19,116 bases of DNA from CAYQPF01 sp964419225 (lineage in GTDB: Bacteria; Cloacimonadota; Cloacimonadia; Cloacimonadales; CAYQPF01): assembly GCA_964419225.1 (NCBI GenBank), contig CAYQPF010000097.1, forward strand, positions 1-19,116, given 5' to 3'. The position numbers and the translations under genes were made by a program. This document shows, in pieces, positions 1-9,000 of this stretch (its first letter is position 1; every line of letters starts with the position of its first letter). The notes beneath the pieces are model-generated. The model saw nothing but the letters and a program-made list of their open reading frames with translations, made no database searches and was not told where the DNA came from.

Positions 1-61
1 CTCCGAAGTCGCTGACGACAGATTTACAGTCTGTTCCCTTTGGCCGCTCGGGAACCTCTCC
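1..61 (-). tRNA. tRNA-Tyr (GUA), 3' part cut by window edge
   Basis: The minus strand reads GGAGAGGTTCCCGAGCGGCC at its 5' end, followed by a D-arm, an anticodon stem-loop with anticodon GTA (complement of 25-27) and the start of the long class II variable arm. It closely follows bacterial tRNA-Tyr. The T-arm, 3' acceptor strand and CCA lie outside the window. It follows tRNA-Thr with a spacer of about 19 nt, so the two are probably co-transcribed. Confidence 0.93.
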
Positions 62-80
62 ACTTATCATTTTTTTATAA

Positions 81-155
81 TGGAGCCGATGAAGGGAATC
101 GAACCCCCAACCTAATGATTACAAATCATTTGCTCTACCGTTGAGCTACATCGGC
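81..155 (-). tRNA. tRNA-Thr (UGU) with encoded CCA
   Basis: A full cloverleaf is visible on the minus strand. The 7-bp acceptor stem pairs GCCGATG with CATCGGC, the D-arm has AGCTCAACGGTAGAGC, and the anticodon loop TTTGTAA gives anticodon TGT. The T-loop is GGTTCGATTCC-like and the 3' CCA is encoded (complement of 81-83). The length is 75 nt. Order Thr(UGU)-Tyr(GUA) is the usual start of the Thr-Tyr-Gly-Thr cluster ahead of tuf in many bacteria, so tuf may lie to the left of the window (inference). Confidence 0.96.
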
Positions 156-176
156 TGATTAACAGCTTGTCGTATC

Positions 177-205
177 ACGAAATTAAATTTCGCTTGCGCT
201 GTCAA
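177..205 (-). promoter_or_regulatory. weak candidate promoter of the tRNA operon
   Basis: A TTGACA box on the minus strand (200-205) lies about 45 nt ahead of tRNA-Thr. No convincing -10 box sits at 17 bp; TAATTT occurs at a short 14-bp spacing (180-185). A 15-bp palindrome, CGAAATT-A-AATTTCG (178-192), overlaps the area. Two more TTGACA boxes occur at 253-258 and 280-285, also without a good -10. The location is plausible but the exact promoter is not resolved. Confidence 0.25.
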
Positions 206-296
206 GCACTTTTTTTTCTCACTCTATATGCTTCTCAAATAGCACTTAGTTATGTCAAAAAACTGGATTAACGATTTCCTGTCAACTTAAAATTAA

Positions 297-1211
297 CTAT
301 TTCTCCCGTTTTGTGCGAAATAATCCCACAAATATCCGTAAACTCTTACTCTGTGCTAAAAACAATCCTGCCAATACCACTACCATCCCCACAATTTTTT
401 CTATACTGAACCCTTCTCCCAGGACAAAATATGATGTAACTGCCGTTATGATCGGGATTAAATTCGTAAAAACATTCGTTCTGTTAACTCCTATTCTCTG
501 GATTACAACCGTAAAAAGCAAAAACGCTACAGTTGAAGCGAAAACAGATAAACAAATGATAGTCCAGACTAATCTAAAATCAGGTACAATGGTATGGAAT
601 TTACTCAGATCATAGAATAAAAAGAAAGGCAGAAAATAAATCATTCCCAATAAATTCTGGGTGCGTACCACAAACAAAGCCGAGTATTTATGTGCGACCT
701 TTTTCAAAACAACAGCGTAATTTGTCCCGCCCAGTACTGCTACAAACATCAAAAGCACACCTTTGAGAGAAGCTTGTATATTCCAGTCATCTAAAATGAT
801 CAAAGATACTCCGATAAAGGAGATAACTATACCTACCAAACTGAGTAAAGATACTTTTTCTTTTAACCAGAAGTAGGAAAACACCGGGGTAAGTAAAGGT
901 ATTGTCGATATAATCAAGGAAGCCAAAGTAGCAGATACATAAAGCATCCCGAAACTCTCACCCATGAAATAACAGAAAGGTTCAAAAAGTGCCAGCAGGA
1001 TAAACCAAACCAGGTCACCTTTCTGCAATTTTTCCTTTTTACAAAAGTGCAGGACTACAGATAATAAGGCGGTAGATATTGATAATCTGAGTAAAAGCAG
1101 AGTAAAGGGAGTTAAATACTCGTATGCTATCTTTACCCAGACAAAGGAAAACCCCCAGAAAGACATTGCTATGAAAGCCAATAAATACGTGAACCAAAGT
1201 TTATTTAACAC
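297..1211 (-). CDS. DMT superfamily (EamA/RhaT-like) membrane transporter
   Basis: This is a 304-aa polytopic inner-membrane protein with about ten hydrophobic segments arranged as two EamA repeats (roughly residues 8-137 and 150-287). The first repeat opens with the characteristic small-residue/Trp-Gly pattern 'FIAMSFWGFSFVWVKIA', and each half ends in a proline- or glycine-rich helix ('LIISTIPLLTPVFSYFWLKEK', 'TNLIPIITAVTSYFVLGE') as is usual for the family. Such proteins export or import small metabolites; the substrate cannot be read from the sequence. The start is GTG at 1211, with an AGGAT-type ribosome site just upstream. A later start would cut into the first helix. A TTGACA box lies further upstream (1258-1263) without a clear -10. 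It is transcribed in the same direction as the tRNAs, 141 bp ahead of them. Confidence 0.9.
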   Translation of the reverse strand: MLNKLWFTYLLAFIAMSFWGFSFVWVKIAYEYLTPFTLLLLRLSISTALLSVVLHFCKKEKLQKGDLVWFILLALFEPFCYFMGESFGMLYVSATLASLIISTIPLLTPVFSYFWLKEKVSLLSLVGIVISFIGVSLIILDDWNIQASLKGVLLMFVAVLGGTNYAVVLKKVAHKYSALFVVRTQNLLGMIYFLPFFLFYDLSKFHTIVPDFRLVWTIICLSVFASTVAFLLFTVVIQRIGVNRTNVFTNLIPIITAVTSYFVLGEGFSIEKIVGMVVVLAGLFLAQSKSLRIFVGLFRTKREK

Positions 1212-1284
1212 TCTACATCCTAATTTTTCTTACATCCTTTTTTAAGAGAGCAAAATTGTCAATTGAAGGTTAGGTGTTTGTCGG

Positions 1285-1364
1285 ACTGGGAATAATCGAC
1301 GTCTCGTCGATTGGTAACTGCTAAAATATAAAATGGCAATATTTGTGCAGACGAGACGTCTGCA
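1285..1364. repeat. REPIN-like pair of inverted hairpins
   Basis: Hairpin 1 (1294-1312) pairs AATCGACG with CGTCGATT around loop TCT. Hairpin 2 (1346-1364) pairs TGCAGACG with CGTCTGCA around loop AGA. Read on the minus strand, hairpin 2 has the same 11-bp core GACGTCTCGTC as hairpin 1, but its outer stem bases differ and still pair perfectly. Two like hairpins in inverted orientation about 35 bp apart is the layout of REPINs made from REP sequences. Confidence 0.6.
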
Positions 1365-1391
1365 ATTCCTGTAGAACAATACTTCTCAGAA

Positions 1392-1421
1392 CACAGACTT
1401 TCACTGACTGTCAAAGACAGG
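1392..1421 (-). repeat. array of three 10-bp CANNGACTNN units (left, inverted)
   Basis: Three consecutive 10-mers, CACAGACTTT, CACTGACTGT and CAAAGACAGG, fit CANNGACNNN. Read on the other strand they match the four units at 2341-2380, so the two arrays face each other across the 181-aa gene. Confidence 0.5.
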
Positions 1422-1430
1422 AGAAAGTTA

Positions 1431-1458
1431 TCAGGTGTCAGGTATCAGGGGTCAGTGG
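1431..1458. repeat. four tandem 7-bp units (TCAGGTG type)
   Basis: The units are TCAGGTG, TCAGGTA, TCAGGGG and TCAGTGG in direct succession. No function is evident. Confidence 0.55.
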
Positions 1459-1484
1459 GAAGGAGATAGTAACTCCATCCTCTT

Positions 1485-1508
1485 ATCCTTCCTTGTGAAG
1501 GGAAGGAT
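1485..1508. repeat. perfect 8-bp stem-loop
   Basis: ATCCTTCC (1485-1492) and GGAAGGAT (1501-1508) are perfect inverted repeats around an 8-nt loop. No T-tract follows on either strand, so it is not a standard intrinsic terminator. Confidence 0.45.
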
Positions 1509-1581
1509 GTATGGAATCCGACTCTCTCAGGAGATTGAGCAGCTTGCCCAATTAAAGCGTCTGGTCAAATTCGTATTGTAG

Positions 1582-1603
1582 GGGCAGCCTCCCACGGCTG
1601 CCC
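1582..1603. repeat. GC-rich stem-loop, likely dispersed palindromic repeat
   Basis: GGGCAGCC (1582-1589) pairs perfectly with GGCTGCCC (1596-1603) around a 6-nt loop. It is preceded by GTAGG, and similar 'GTAGGGGC...GCCC' palindromes are scattered in the intergenic DNA of many bacteria (from memory). It is far more GC-rich than its surroundings. Confidence 0.5.
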
Positions 1604-1615
1604 TTCGAAAATCAA

Positions 1616-1644
1616 ACTGGGAATAATCGACGTCCTCGTCGATT
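1616..1644 (+). repeat. second copy of the REP-like hairpin element
   Basis: It repeats the ACTGGGAATAATCGACG start of the copy at 1285 and pairs AATCGACG with CGTCGATT around a 4-nt loop TCCT. The stem is identical and only the loop has gained a base. Confidence 0.65.
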
Positions 1645-1686
1645 CAAAAGGAACACAAAGGAAATAAAGACTTGTATTAATCAGTT

Positions 1687-2232
1687 TTACCCGGGTTTTG
1701 CATATTTGTAGGGAGTGTCAAAAAATAGTTTAGGGAAAGGATCGTCTTCGATAAGTGAGAATGATTTTTTCATTGAGATGATTCTGGCAGTGAGTTTATA
1801 ACCATTTTTGACAGGAAGCAGGTATCCAATTTTGATAAAATCAGCCACAGATAAATGTCCAAACAACAGAGCATACATATTATATGATGTATCTTCCTGC
1901 TTTGAAATCAGGTAATACTTCTCAATTTTATGGATAATTTTCAGGAAGATCCCGTAGGAATTGAGATGTTTCCGACGAAGATCGGGATATTCTGTCTTGT
2001 ATTGTTTGGCATAAACAGATAAATCATGTTTGAAACGAAGCGGCAGACTATGCCAAATGGCGAGAGTCATTTTTTCCATACTGATGATTTTAGTATTTTG
2101 AGGCAAAGTAGGTATGGGAATATATTTTCTGCCCAGACAAAGGTCTCTTTGCCTGAAATAACAGAAGATGATACCGTCTTTCTTCCCACCTTTGGGGAAA
2201 GATGACTGGCCATTCTCGAAAAATACCTTCAT
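1687..2232 (-). CDS. hypothetical protein, 181 aa
   Basis: I do not recognise this protein. It is soluble in appearance, with no signal peptide or membrane segment, and rich in Lys, Tyr and Ile. The order of features (a 'GIIFCYFRQRDLCLGRKY' strand-like start, 'PTLPQNTKIISMEKM', 'AIWHSL', then 'YGIFLKII' around residues 18-103) loosely resembles small phage- or island-borne proteins with a Gly/aromatic start, a Pro-rich turn, a helical Trp region and a 'GYNLF'-like motif. That is a pattern impression, not a family assignment. The start ATG at 2232 is supported by a GAGGG ribosome site 4 nt upstream. The gene is isolated, points away from the large secreted protein gene, and is bracketed by facing arrays of 10-bp units (1392-1421 and 2341-2380), which may mean it came in as a cassette. 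No good promoter was found. Confidence 0.65.
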   Translation of the reverse strand: MKVFFENGQSSFPKGGKKDGIIFCYFRQRDLCLGRKYIPIPTLPQNTKIISMEKMTLAIWHSLPLRFKHDLSVYAKQYKTEYPDLRRKHLNSYGIFLKIIHKIEKYYLISKQEDTSYNMYALLFGHLSVADFIKIGYLLPVKNGYKLTARIISMKKSFSLIEDDPFPKLFFDTPYKYAKPG

Positions 2233-2340
2233 AATACCCTCAATTATCTCATTCTCACTAGGATAACTGCTTTGAAATCCTAAAGTTGCAGAAATATTTG
2301 AAAATTGTTGTTTGATCTAAATATATTTCGGATTCCTTCT

Positions 2341-2380
2341 CTTGTCTGTGTTAGTCAGTGATAGTCCTTGCTAGTCTTTG
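2341..2380 (+). repeat. array of four 10-bp NNAGTCNNTG units (right)
   Basis: CTTGTCTGTG, TTAGTCAGTG, ATAGTCCTTG and CTAGTCTTTG follow one another without gaps. The reverse complement has the same form as the three units at 1392-1421. Confidence 0.55.
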
Positions 2381-2480
2381 ATCCAGAAGCTACTCAATCC
2401 TAAATCTCTAATCAATTCTTCTCTACCTCCTGCCGACTGCACTCTGCCCCTTGGTAGTCCTCATCTCCCTTGGTGTTCAA

Positions 2481-2514
2481 GTTAGAATAAGCGATGTCTC
2501 ATTGGTTCAAAAGG
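2481..2514 (+). repeat. decayed third copy of the REP-like element
   Basis: GTTAGAATAAGCGATGTCTC and the following ATTGGTTCAAAAGG align with the 1616 copy (ACTGGGAATAATCGACG, then GATTCAAAAGG). The stem has lost perfect pairing, so this looks like an old, degenerate copy. Confidence 0.4.
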
Positions 2515-2626
2515 CAGTAATGAGTCTGCTCTAAAAACCCTAAGCTAAAATTATCAAATCAAATTTCTGCCTTCTTTTTTACACTCTTTTGTATTTTGAA
2601 GCTCTAAAAACCACATATTCCGATCC

Positions 2627-2653
2627 CTTTTTGTGCTTTTTGTGTCTTTTGTG
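2627..2653 (+). repeat. three tandem 9-bp units (CTTTTTGTG type)
   Basis: CTTTTTGTG, CTTTTTGTG and TCTTTTGTG are adjacent. Similar 'CTTTGTGTCTTTTGTGG' runs are seen in intergenic DNA of other bacteria (from memory). Confidence 0.45.
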
Positions 2654-2760
2654 GCTAATGCACTTTTTTGCAGTGGACTCATGATTTATTTTCAATATGT
2701 TAATTTTCTGCAATTAAAGAAAAAAAAATTAATATTGTATGCTTAGTAAAAGTAAGGACA

Positions 2761-2794
2761 CTTTGAGGCGTTAAAGACCGTTCAAAAAGCTAAA
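2761..2794 (+). promoter_or_regulatory. 34-bp motif shared with the etfA upstream region
   Basis: This segment matches 12417-12451 at 22 of the first 27 positions without a gap. The following GCTAAA also matches after a 1-nt offset. Shared blocks are CTTTG, GCGTT, AAGAC, GTTCA and GCTAAA. It could be a binding site for a common regulator; the TPR sigma-54 activator encoded between the two sites is the obvious candidate. Confidence 0.45.
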
Positions 2795-2818
2795 AAAAAT
2801 AACGAAACAATCTCTCAA

Positions 2819-2892
2819 CGATAGCAGTCCAATTTCATAAATGAAATTCAGCGAAATTTGAAAATGAAATTGAAAGCAGTTCCAGCTATCGG
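2819..2892. repeat. nested inverted repeat with alternative pairing
   Basis: Outer arms CGATAGC (2819-2825) and GCTATCG (2886-2892) enclose AATTTCAT (2831-2838). That segment can pair perfectly with ATGAAATT at 2841-2848 or with a second ATGAAATT at 2864-2871. The function is unknown. Confidence 0.4.
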
Positions 2893-2911
2893 ACATTATT
2901 TGCAAAACATT

Positions 2912-2932
2912 GTGTTATAAGAATTAACACAG
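2912..2932. promoter_or_regulatory. dyad TGTGTTA-N7-TAACACA, possible activator site
   Basis: A perfect 7-bp inverted repeat is centred about 70 bp upstream of the predicted sigma-54 start at about 2992. This is a usual distance for a bacterial enhancer-binding protein site. The assignment rests on position and symmetry only. Confidence 0.35.
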
Positions 2933-2965
2933 AACTTATCATAGCACAAGAACAACTCCAAGCAT

Positions 2966-2981
2966 TGGCATCTGTCCTGCA
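2966..2981 (+). promoter_or_regulatory. sigma-54 (-24/-12) promoter of the secreted beta-helix protein
   Basis: TGGCA at 2966-2970 and TGCA at 2978-2981 match the TGGCAC...TTGCA consensus. The invariant GG (2967-2968) and GC (2979-2980) are exactly 12 bp apart. It predicts a start near 2992 and a 44-nt leader. The -10 position before TGC is C instead of T. A sigma-54 activator gene follows this transcription unit. Confidence 0.6.
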
Positions 2982-3008
2982 ATCTAATGACAAAGATAAT
3001 AATAATAA

Positions 3009-3025
3009 CCCTTGTTCAACAAGGG
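3009..3025 (+). promoter_or_regulatory. leader hairpin overlapping the ribosome site
   Basis: CCCTTGTT (3009-3016) and AACAAGGG (3018-3025) form a perfect palindrome. As RNA it would give a 6-bp stem with a 5-nt loop whose 3' arm includes the first three G's of the Shine-Dalgarno sequence GGGAGGAG (3023-3030). It may moderate translation or protect the mRNA 5' end. Confidence 0.4.
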
Positions 3026-3035
3026 AGGAGAAGTG

Positions 3036-6000
3036 ATGAAGAGAATAATTTTAGCTCTGCTACTATGTCTGACAGCAATCGGACTTTTTTCACAGAACAT
3101 GGGAAACTACAACTTTACCACAAACATGACAGGATCGCTGGCGTTGGATATCAATGGTAATGATCTCAATATGAGCAGCGGGACGACGACCTTGATCAAT
3201 GCGTACAGCTATACGGATGACGCATACTCATCAGTTTATAATATTGGGTTTACGGCATATTTTTTAGGTAGTACTTACACGCAATTCAGTGTCAATTCTA
3301 ATGGACAAATGAAGTTGGGAGCAACATCAATAGGTTATTATGCTTATACAACTCCTTCTAATAATGAAACTTTTTTAGTACCCTTAACTGGAGATAATGC
3401 ACTCGTTTCAGGCGGTAAAGTTATATCAAAACTGTTTAATAATACTCCCAACAGGGTACTTGTTGTAGAATGGAATGGGTTTAGAATACCTTCTGGAAAT
3501 GTAGCAGAGACTGGAACATACTGTAGGTTTCAGGCAAGGATTTATGAGTCTGGTGTCATAGAATATGTCTATGGAACAATGTATAATATGGTTATTAGTG
3601 CACAAAACCGCAGTATTGGATTAAGTTACGGATATGGAGTTGGTAATATTGGCACAGTAACTAATCTGACGACCAGTCCTACATTTGTTAGCACTGGTCA
3701 GAGCTTTACTGTAACAAGTTTTCCTTCAGGTATTGTACCAAATATGAGCAGTACAGAAGATGGGTCAAGGAGAGTATTCAGATTCACCCCCCAACAGAAT
3801 ATTCCCAATTCTCCGACAGACATAACATTTAGCTCTGTTGGTACGACTAGCATGACAGTTAATTGGGTAGATAATTCTGATAATGAGACTTATTACAGAA
3901 TAACCCATGCCACAAATGCAGATTTTACTCAGAATATTACTACAAAAACAGTTTCTTCAACCACAATATCAAGTACAGGAAGTGCTTATAATGCATCTCT
4001 GACAGTTAGTGCTAATACCACATATTATGTCAGAATCAGTGCAGTCAACGAAGCTAATCCGGAATCTGCTTATTTAATAGGATCGCAATTAACAGCAAGC
4101 AGTACTTTGTATGGAGTTAAGGCAATTCCAGGCGATTATGCGTCCTTAACGGCAGCATTTAATGCTATTAATACTCAAGGACTGGGTGGTGATATAAACT
4201 TAGTGCTGCAATCCAATTATACCGGAGCTGGTGAAACTTATCCTTTAAGAGGGCCTTTGTCTTCTGTAACAGAGAATGGATATTTTGTAAAAATTTATCC
4301 TGCAGTATCAGGTTTAATGATCACATCCACTAATACAACTGCAACGTTTGAATTGAAGAACACAGCCAATCTGATTCTTGATGGAAGGGTTGGGGGTACA
4401 GGCGATGTTGCAGATCTAATCATTGATAATACTGCAAATACTACCAGCATTCCAACCATCAAATTGATAGATGATTCACATCATAATACATTTACATATT
4501 GTTTAATCAGGAAATCTTTCCCTGCTTGTTCCTATGCAGCTGTGATGATATACAATACTACTTTAGTAAATGGGAATGACTTTAATACAATATCTTATTG
4601 TAAAATTGGATCCAGTAATTTTAATAAGTATGGAATTATTTCCTATGGAACCGAAAATAAAGAAAACAGTGGGAATGTAATAACTCATAATGAAATCTTT
4701 AATTTTAATCCCAACAGCTCATCCGGAGAAGGTCAATATGCCGGGGGTGTATATGCTAACTCATATACAAGAGACTGGACAATAACGCATAACAGTTTTT
4801 ATCAAACAGTACCTTACAGTTTGAATTCTTATTCTTTAGGTTCTAATACCGTAGTAATATACATATCCGGAGGTTCCGGCAACAGTGTGGTTACAGATAA
4901 TTACATAGGTGGATCAGAGGCAATGTGCGGAGGTTCAGCTTGGGAAGTAACAGGAAATGCTGTAAATGCAATGTTTAAAGGGATATATATATGGGGATCA
5001 ACCGGTGCTACAGGATTAGTGGAGAATAATGTAATTGCAAACATTAAGTGGAAGTCTAACACAGGAAATGGACCAAATTATCCTGCTTTCCTGGGAATTG
5101 GTAATAATACTAATACCAGTCTTGGGCAATTTGATTTTATCGGCAACATCATTGGTTCTGCCAGTACACCAGGATCAATACAGATTACTTCTGAAAATGT
5201 GACAAATCCGGCCTGGGTTACAGGATTGTTAATCAATAAATCAACATCAATAATCAGAGATAATGTTATTAGCGGGATTACAACAATTGGTAATACTACT
5301 TCCAATCCAAGCTCATTTTGTGGTATGTATTTTTTTAATAATCCTGGTTCGTACAATGTTTATAACAATACTATAGGTAGTTCTATTCTGGAAAATAGCA
5401 TAAATATCTCAAATGCATATACAGGAACAGTAGTCCAGCAAGCTTTGGGTATTGATTTGTACTATTCGGGGAATACAAATATTTATAATAATACTATAGC
5501 GAATATCAATAATAACTACGCTCCTGCAGCAGCTTCGACAGCAAATATTGTTGTAGGCATTAGAAGTGGTACCTCATCTTACATGCTCAATACTTATGGT
5601 AATAAGATTTTTAATTTAACAACCGGAGCAAATGCGACTGGGACAGGAACCAATGCTTCAGTAGCTGGCATTGTTAACCCTAGTACATATGCAACACCTA
5701 ATATTTACAGAAATTCTATCTACTCACTAACTAATACTAATTCATCGGGTGATGTAAAGGTAGTGGGCATTGCTATGGGAGCAAGCTCCAATACTCCATC
5801 AATTTCCAAAAACCTGATTCACAGTCTTCAAATCAATTCCAGTAGTGTAAACTCAGCAATTGCAGGAATTATGGGAGAAAACACGACAAATATTTTCAAT
5901 AATATGATCAGATTAGGTTACATGTATGACGGTACTTCTTTAAACAGTTCAGGTGCGATTTACGGAATTTATGAGGGTACAGGATCATGTCACAATAATT

Positions 6001-9000
6001 ATAATTCAGTTTATATTGGGGGAACCCAATCAGTTGAATCTAATACAGTGTCTTATGCTCTTTACAATACAGCCACTGCAACCAGATATTATTATAATAA
6101 TATCTTTATGAACACAAGATCAAATGCTACATCAGGCGGTAAACACTATGCAATAAGGCTGGGAGGAACCACCTATGGCATGAGCTCTTTAAACAGCAAT
6201 AAAAATATTCTTTTAGCGACAGGAAATGGTGGCTATACAGGATACTTCAATTCTTCTGACTGTCAAACAATATCAGACTGGAGAATTGCCACAGGTAAAG
6301 ATGCAAATTCTATTGGGATAAATCCAGGGTTCATTAATCCTGATGGTAATGGTAGTGAATTCAATTTACATATCAATCCTGCTCAGAGTTCTCCCTGTGA
6401 AGGATATGGAACTACACCCAGTTATGCATCAATCACTGATGACTTTGACGGCGAATCAAGAGCCAGCCTGACTCCTATTGACATAGGTGCTGATGCAGGT
6501 AATTTCACAACTCAGGATTTGGCAGGTCCAACTATCAGATATACTGCATTAGCTAATTGTTATCTGGCAGGAGCCAGAATACTGACAGCTACCATTACTG
6601 ATGCTTCCGGTGTACCAACTTCCGGCAATGGCTTGCCTGTATTATATTGGAAAAGAAATAGCGAGACCTTTACAGCAGTTCAAGGTATCAGCCTGGGCAG
6701 TGACCAGTATAGTTTTACATTTGGTGCTTCAGTCGTTCAAGGTGAAACAGTTTCATATTTTGTAGCAGCACAAGATAACTCAGCAAATACTAATGTTTCA
6801 ATTTATCCTTCAGCTGGATCATTTAATTTATATGCTAATTCACCCGGGTGTACAACAACCCCTACATCTCCCTCAACCTATGTATTTGCAGAATCGTTTT
6901 CCGGCACTTATTATGTAGGAAGTGGACAACCTTATACAAGTTTATCATCTTCCGGGGGATTGTTTTCAGCTATAAATAGCAGTGTATTAACAGGAAATGT
7001 GGAAGTATTAATCACATCTGATGTTAATGAAACAGGAGTTTATGCCTTAAATCAGTGGACAGATGTTAGGAAGAATGAATTTACGATAACAATCAAACCT
7101 GCAACAGCATCAATAAAAACATTATCAGGAAGTAATTCTAATGGGTTAATCAGATTTAATGGAGCTGATGGTGTGACAATCGACGGTAATTTTAATGGAA
7201 CCGGTGAATATCTAAAGTTTATCTATACCAATACAGCTAAACCTGCATTAGACTTAACAGCCGGAGCTTGTTCCAACGTATTTAAGAACTGCATATTTGA
7301 GGGCACAAACAACACTACAGGAGTGATCAATTTGGAAACTGTAAGTACAATTGGAAACAATAATAATATTTTTGACAATTGTACAATCCGAGAAGTAAGC
7401 GAAACATCAAGCCGCTCTATGTATGGCTTTTATTCTCAAGGAAGCCCCTCGGTTAGCAATTCAGGGAATATCATCAGAAATTGCAAAGTCTTCAATTTTA
7501 AGGTTAGCGGCATATTTTTAGATGCTACAGGGAATGAGTCCTGGACAATTCAAAACAATGAACTATATCAAACGGTCGAATATTCCGCTACAATCTATGG
7601 TCTCAATTTAAATTCTAAGGGTACAAATAATATTAGTGGTAACAAAATACATGATATTAAGGGTGGAGCAGGTAATGTATATTCCATAAATATTGACAAT
7701 CTTGAGAATGCGTCTTTTTCTAATAATTATATTTATAATATGCATACTACCGGAGTTTGTTATGGTATTTGTTTTAGCGGAGCATCTTCTACTGCAAGCA
7801 CATATACCTTTACAAATAACAAAATCGTCTTAACTAATACAAACATACAAACAATAGCATTTTATGATATAAGCAGTTTAGCTCATAGTGTTAATCTGTA
7901 TTATAACACTTTCTATACAGGTGGAACTAACACAAACAATAACTGGGTATATTTACGGAATAATGGCAGTACCACCAACTGCAATCTAAAAAACAATATT
8001 TTCATGAATTGTACAACAAATAATTCTTTTGGACATTATGCTGTTGGTGATCATACAATTGGTGCAGGGCAGTTAAATCTGTTTAGCAATTATTATGTAG
8101 GTATTAACACAAGTCCGGATCTTTATATGGACAAATCTGCTACATCAGTTCCGGCTGCAATTTCTCTTGATTCCTGGAAAACACAATTAAGTGATCAACT
8201 CTCCATTGGAACCAGAAGTAACCTAATCAATGCAACAGGTTTGTTCAATAATTTGACAAATGATTTTACCGTCTCAACTATCCACAATGATTATCTCAAT
8301 CTTCCGGAATTTATGAATAAAGCATCTGTTATAACCGAAGTAACTACCGATTACTCCGGAATTGCAAGAGATGGATCAACTCCTGATATTGGAGCTGATG
8401 AATTTGGAACAATTCAAACTAATTTAAATGAAACAGGTACTTTGCCCACAGGAACATTTGAAGATATTATAGTAAATGGCGATAATGCTGTGTGTGAATT
8501 AGTCGGAGCGACAACGGTCACTGGTGACTTAAATATCATTAATGGTACTGTCGAAATAGGTAATAATGTACTCACACTGGCTGGACAATTGATTGGATCA
8601 AATCTGGCAGGTGACATAAACTCAGTCCTTAATATTATCGGATCTGAAACAGCACTAAATTTGCCTGAGATCACCTTAAATCAATTACAGATTAGCAGAC
8701 CTGCAGGAGTATCGCTGAGTGGGAATATTAGTCTTTCAAATTTAGTCGTAAATTCAGGTACTTTACATTTGAATAGCCACCAGGTTAATTTGAATAATGA
8801 GTATTTTGGGGTTAGTGGATCTGGGACTCTCAATGAAATCCAAGCTGAATATTTGGAAATTCAATCTTCACCCTCAGTAGCAGAAGCCTTCCAGAAAGTT
8901 TGGTCTTCAGCAGGAACTTCAACCGGAAACCTGACTTTAATCTTTTCCTATCCAGCTTCTGAATGCACATCCAGCAGTGTTTTCCTTTGGTATAAGGACA

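Larger units (their letters stand above)
1212..1686. other. non-coding, repeat-rich spacer
   Basis: I see no credible reading frame here. The stretch contains two copies of a REP-like hairpin element (1285-1312 and 1616-1644), an inverted variant (1346-1364), an inverted array of 10-bp units (1392-1421), four 7-bp units of the TCAGGTN type (1431-1458), and two further perfect 8-bp stem-loops (1485-1508 and 1582-1603). The pieces are annotated separately. Confidence 0.7.
2233..2965. other. long intergenic region with repeats and regulatory candidates
   Basis: No convincing gene is present between the divergent 181-aa gene and the secreted protein gene. The region contains the right-hand 10-bp array (2341-2380), a decayed REP-like copy (2481-2514), three 9-bp CTTTTTGTG-type units (2627-2653), a 34-bp motif shared with the etfA upstream region (2761-2794), a 74-nt nested inverted repeat (2819-2892) and a 21-bp dyad (2912-2932). 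It becomes strongly A/T-rich after 2700. Confidence 0.7.

Noticed and set aside
2659..2673. TGCAC-T6-GCA, resembling a -24/-12 promoter
   Set aside because: The spacing between the two boxes is one base too short, and sigma-54 tolerates little spacing change.
3012..3035. Upstream TTG start giving an 8-residue longer beta-helix protein
   Set aside because: The TTG lies inside the leader hairpin and has no ribosome site; the ATG at 3036 has a strong one and begins a good signal peptide.
2941..3036. Short open frame ending in TGA overlapping the ATG at 3036
   Set aside because: It has about 31 codons, no credible start or ribosome site, and begins upstream of the predicted transcription start; it may be a decayed gene end, but I cannot support a gene.
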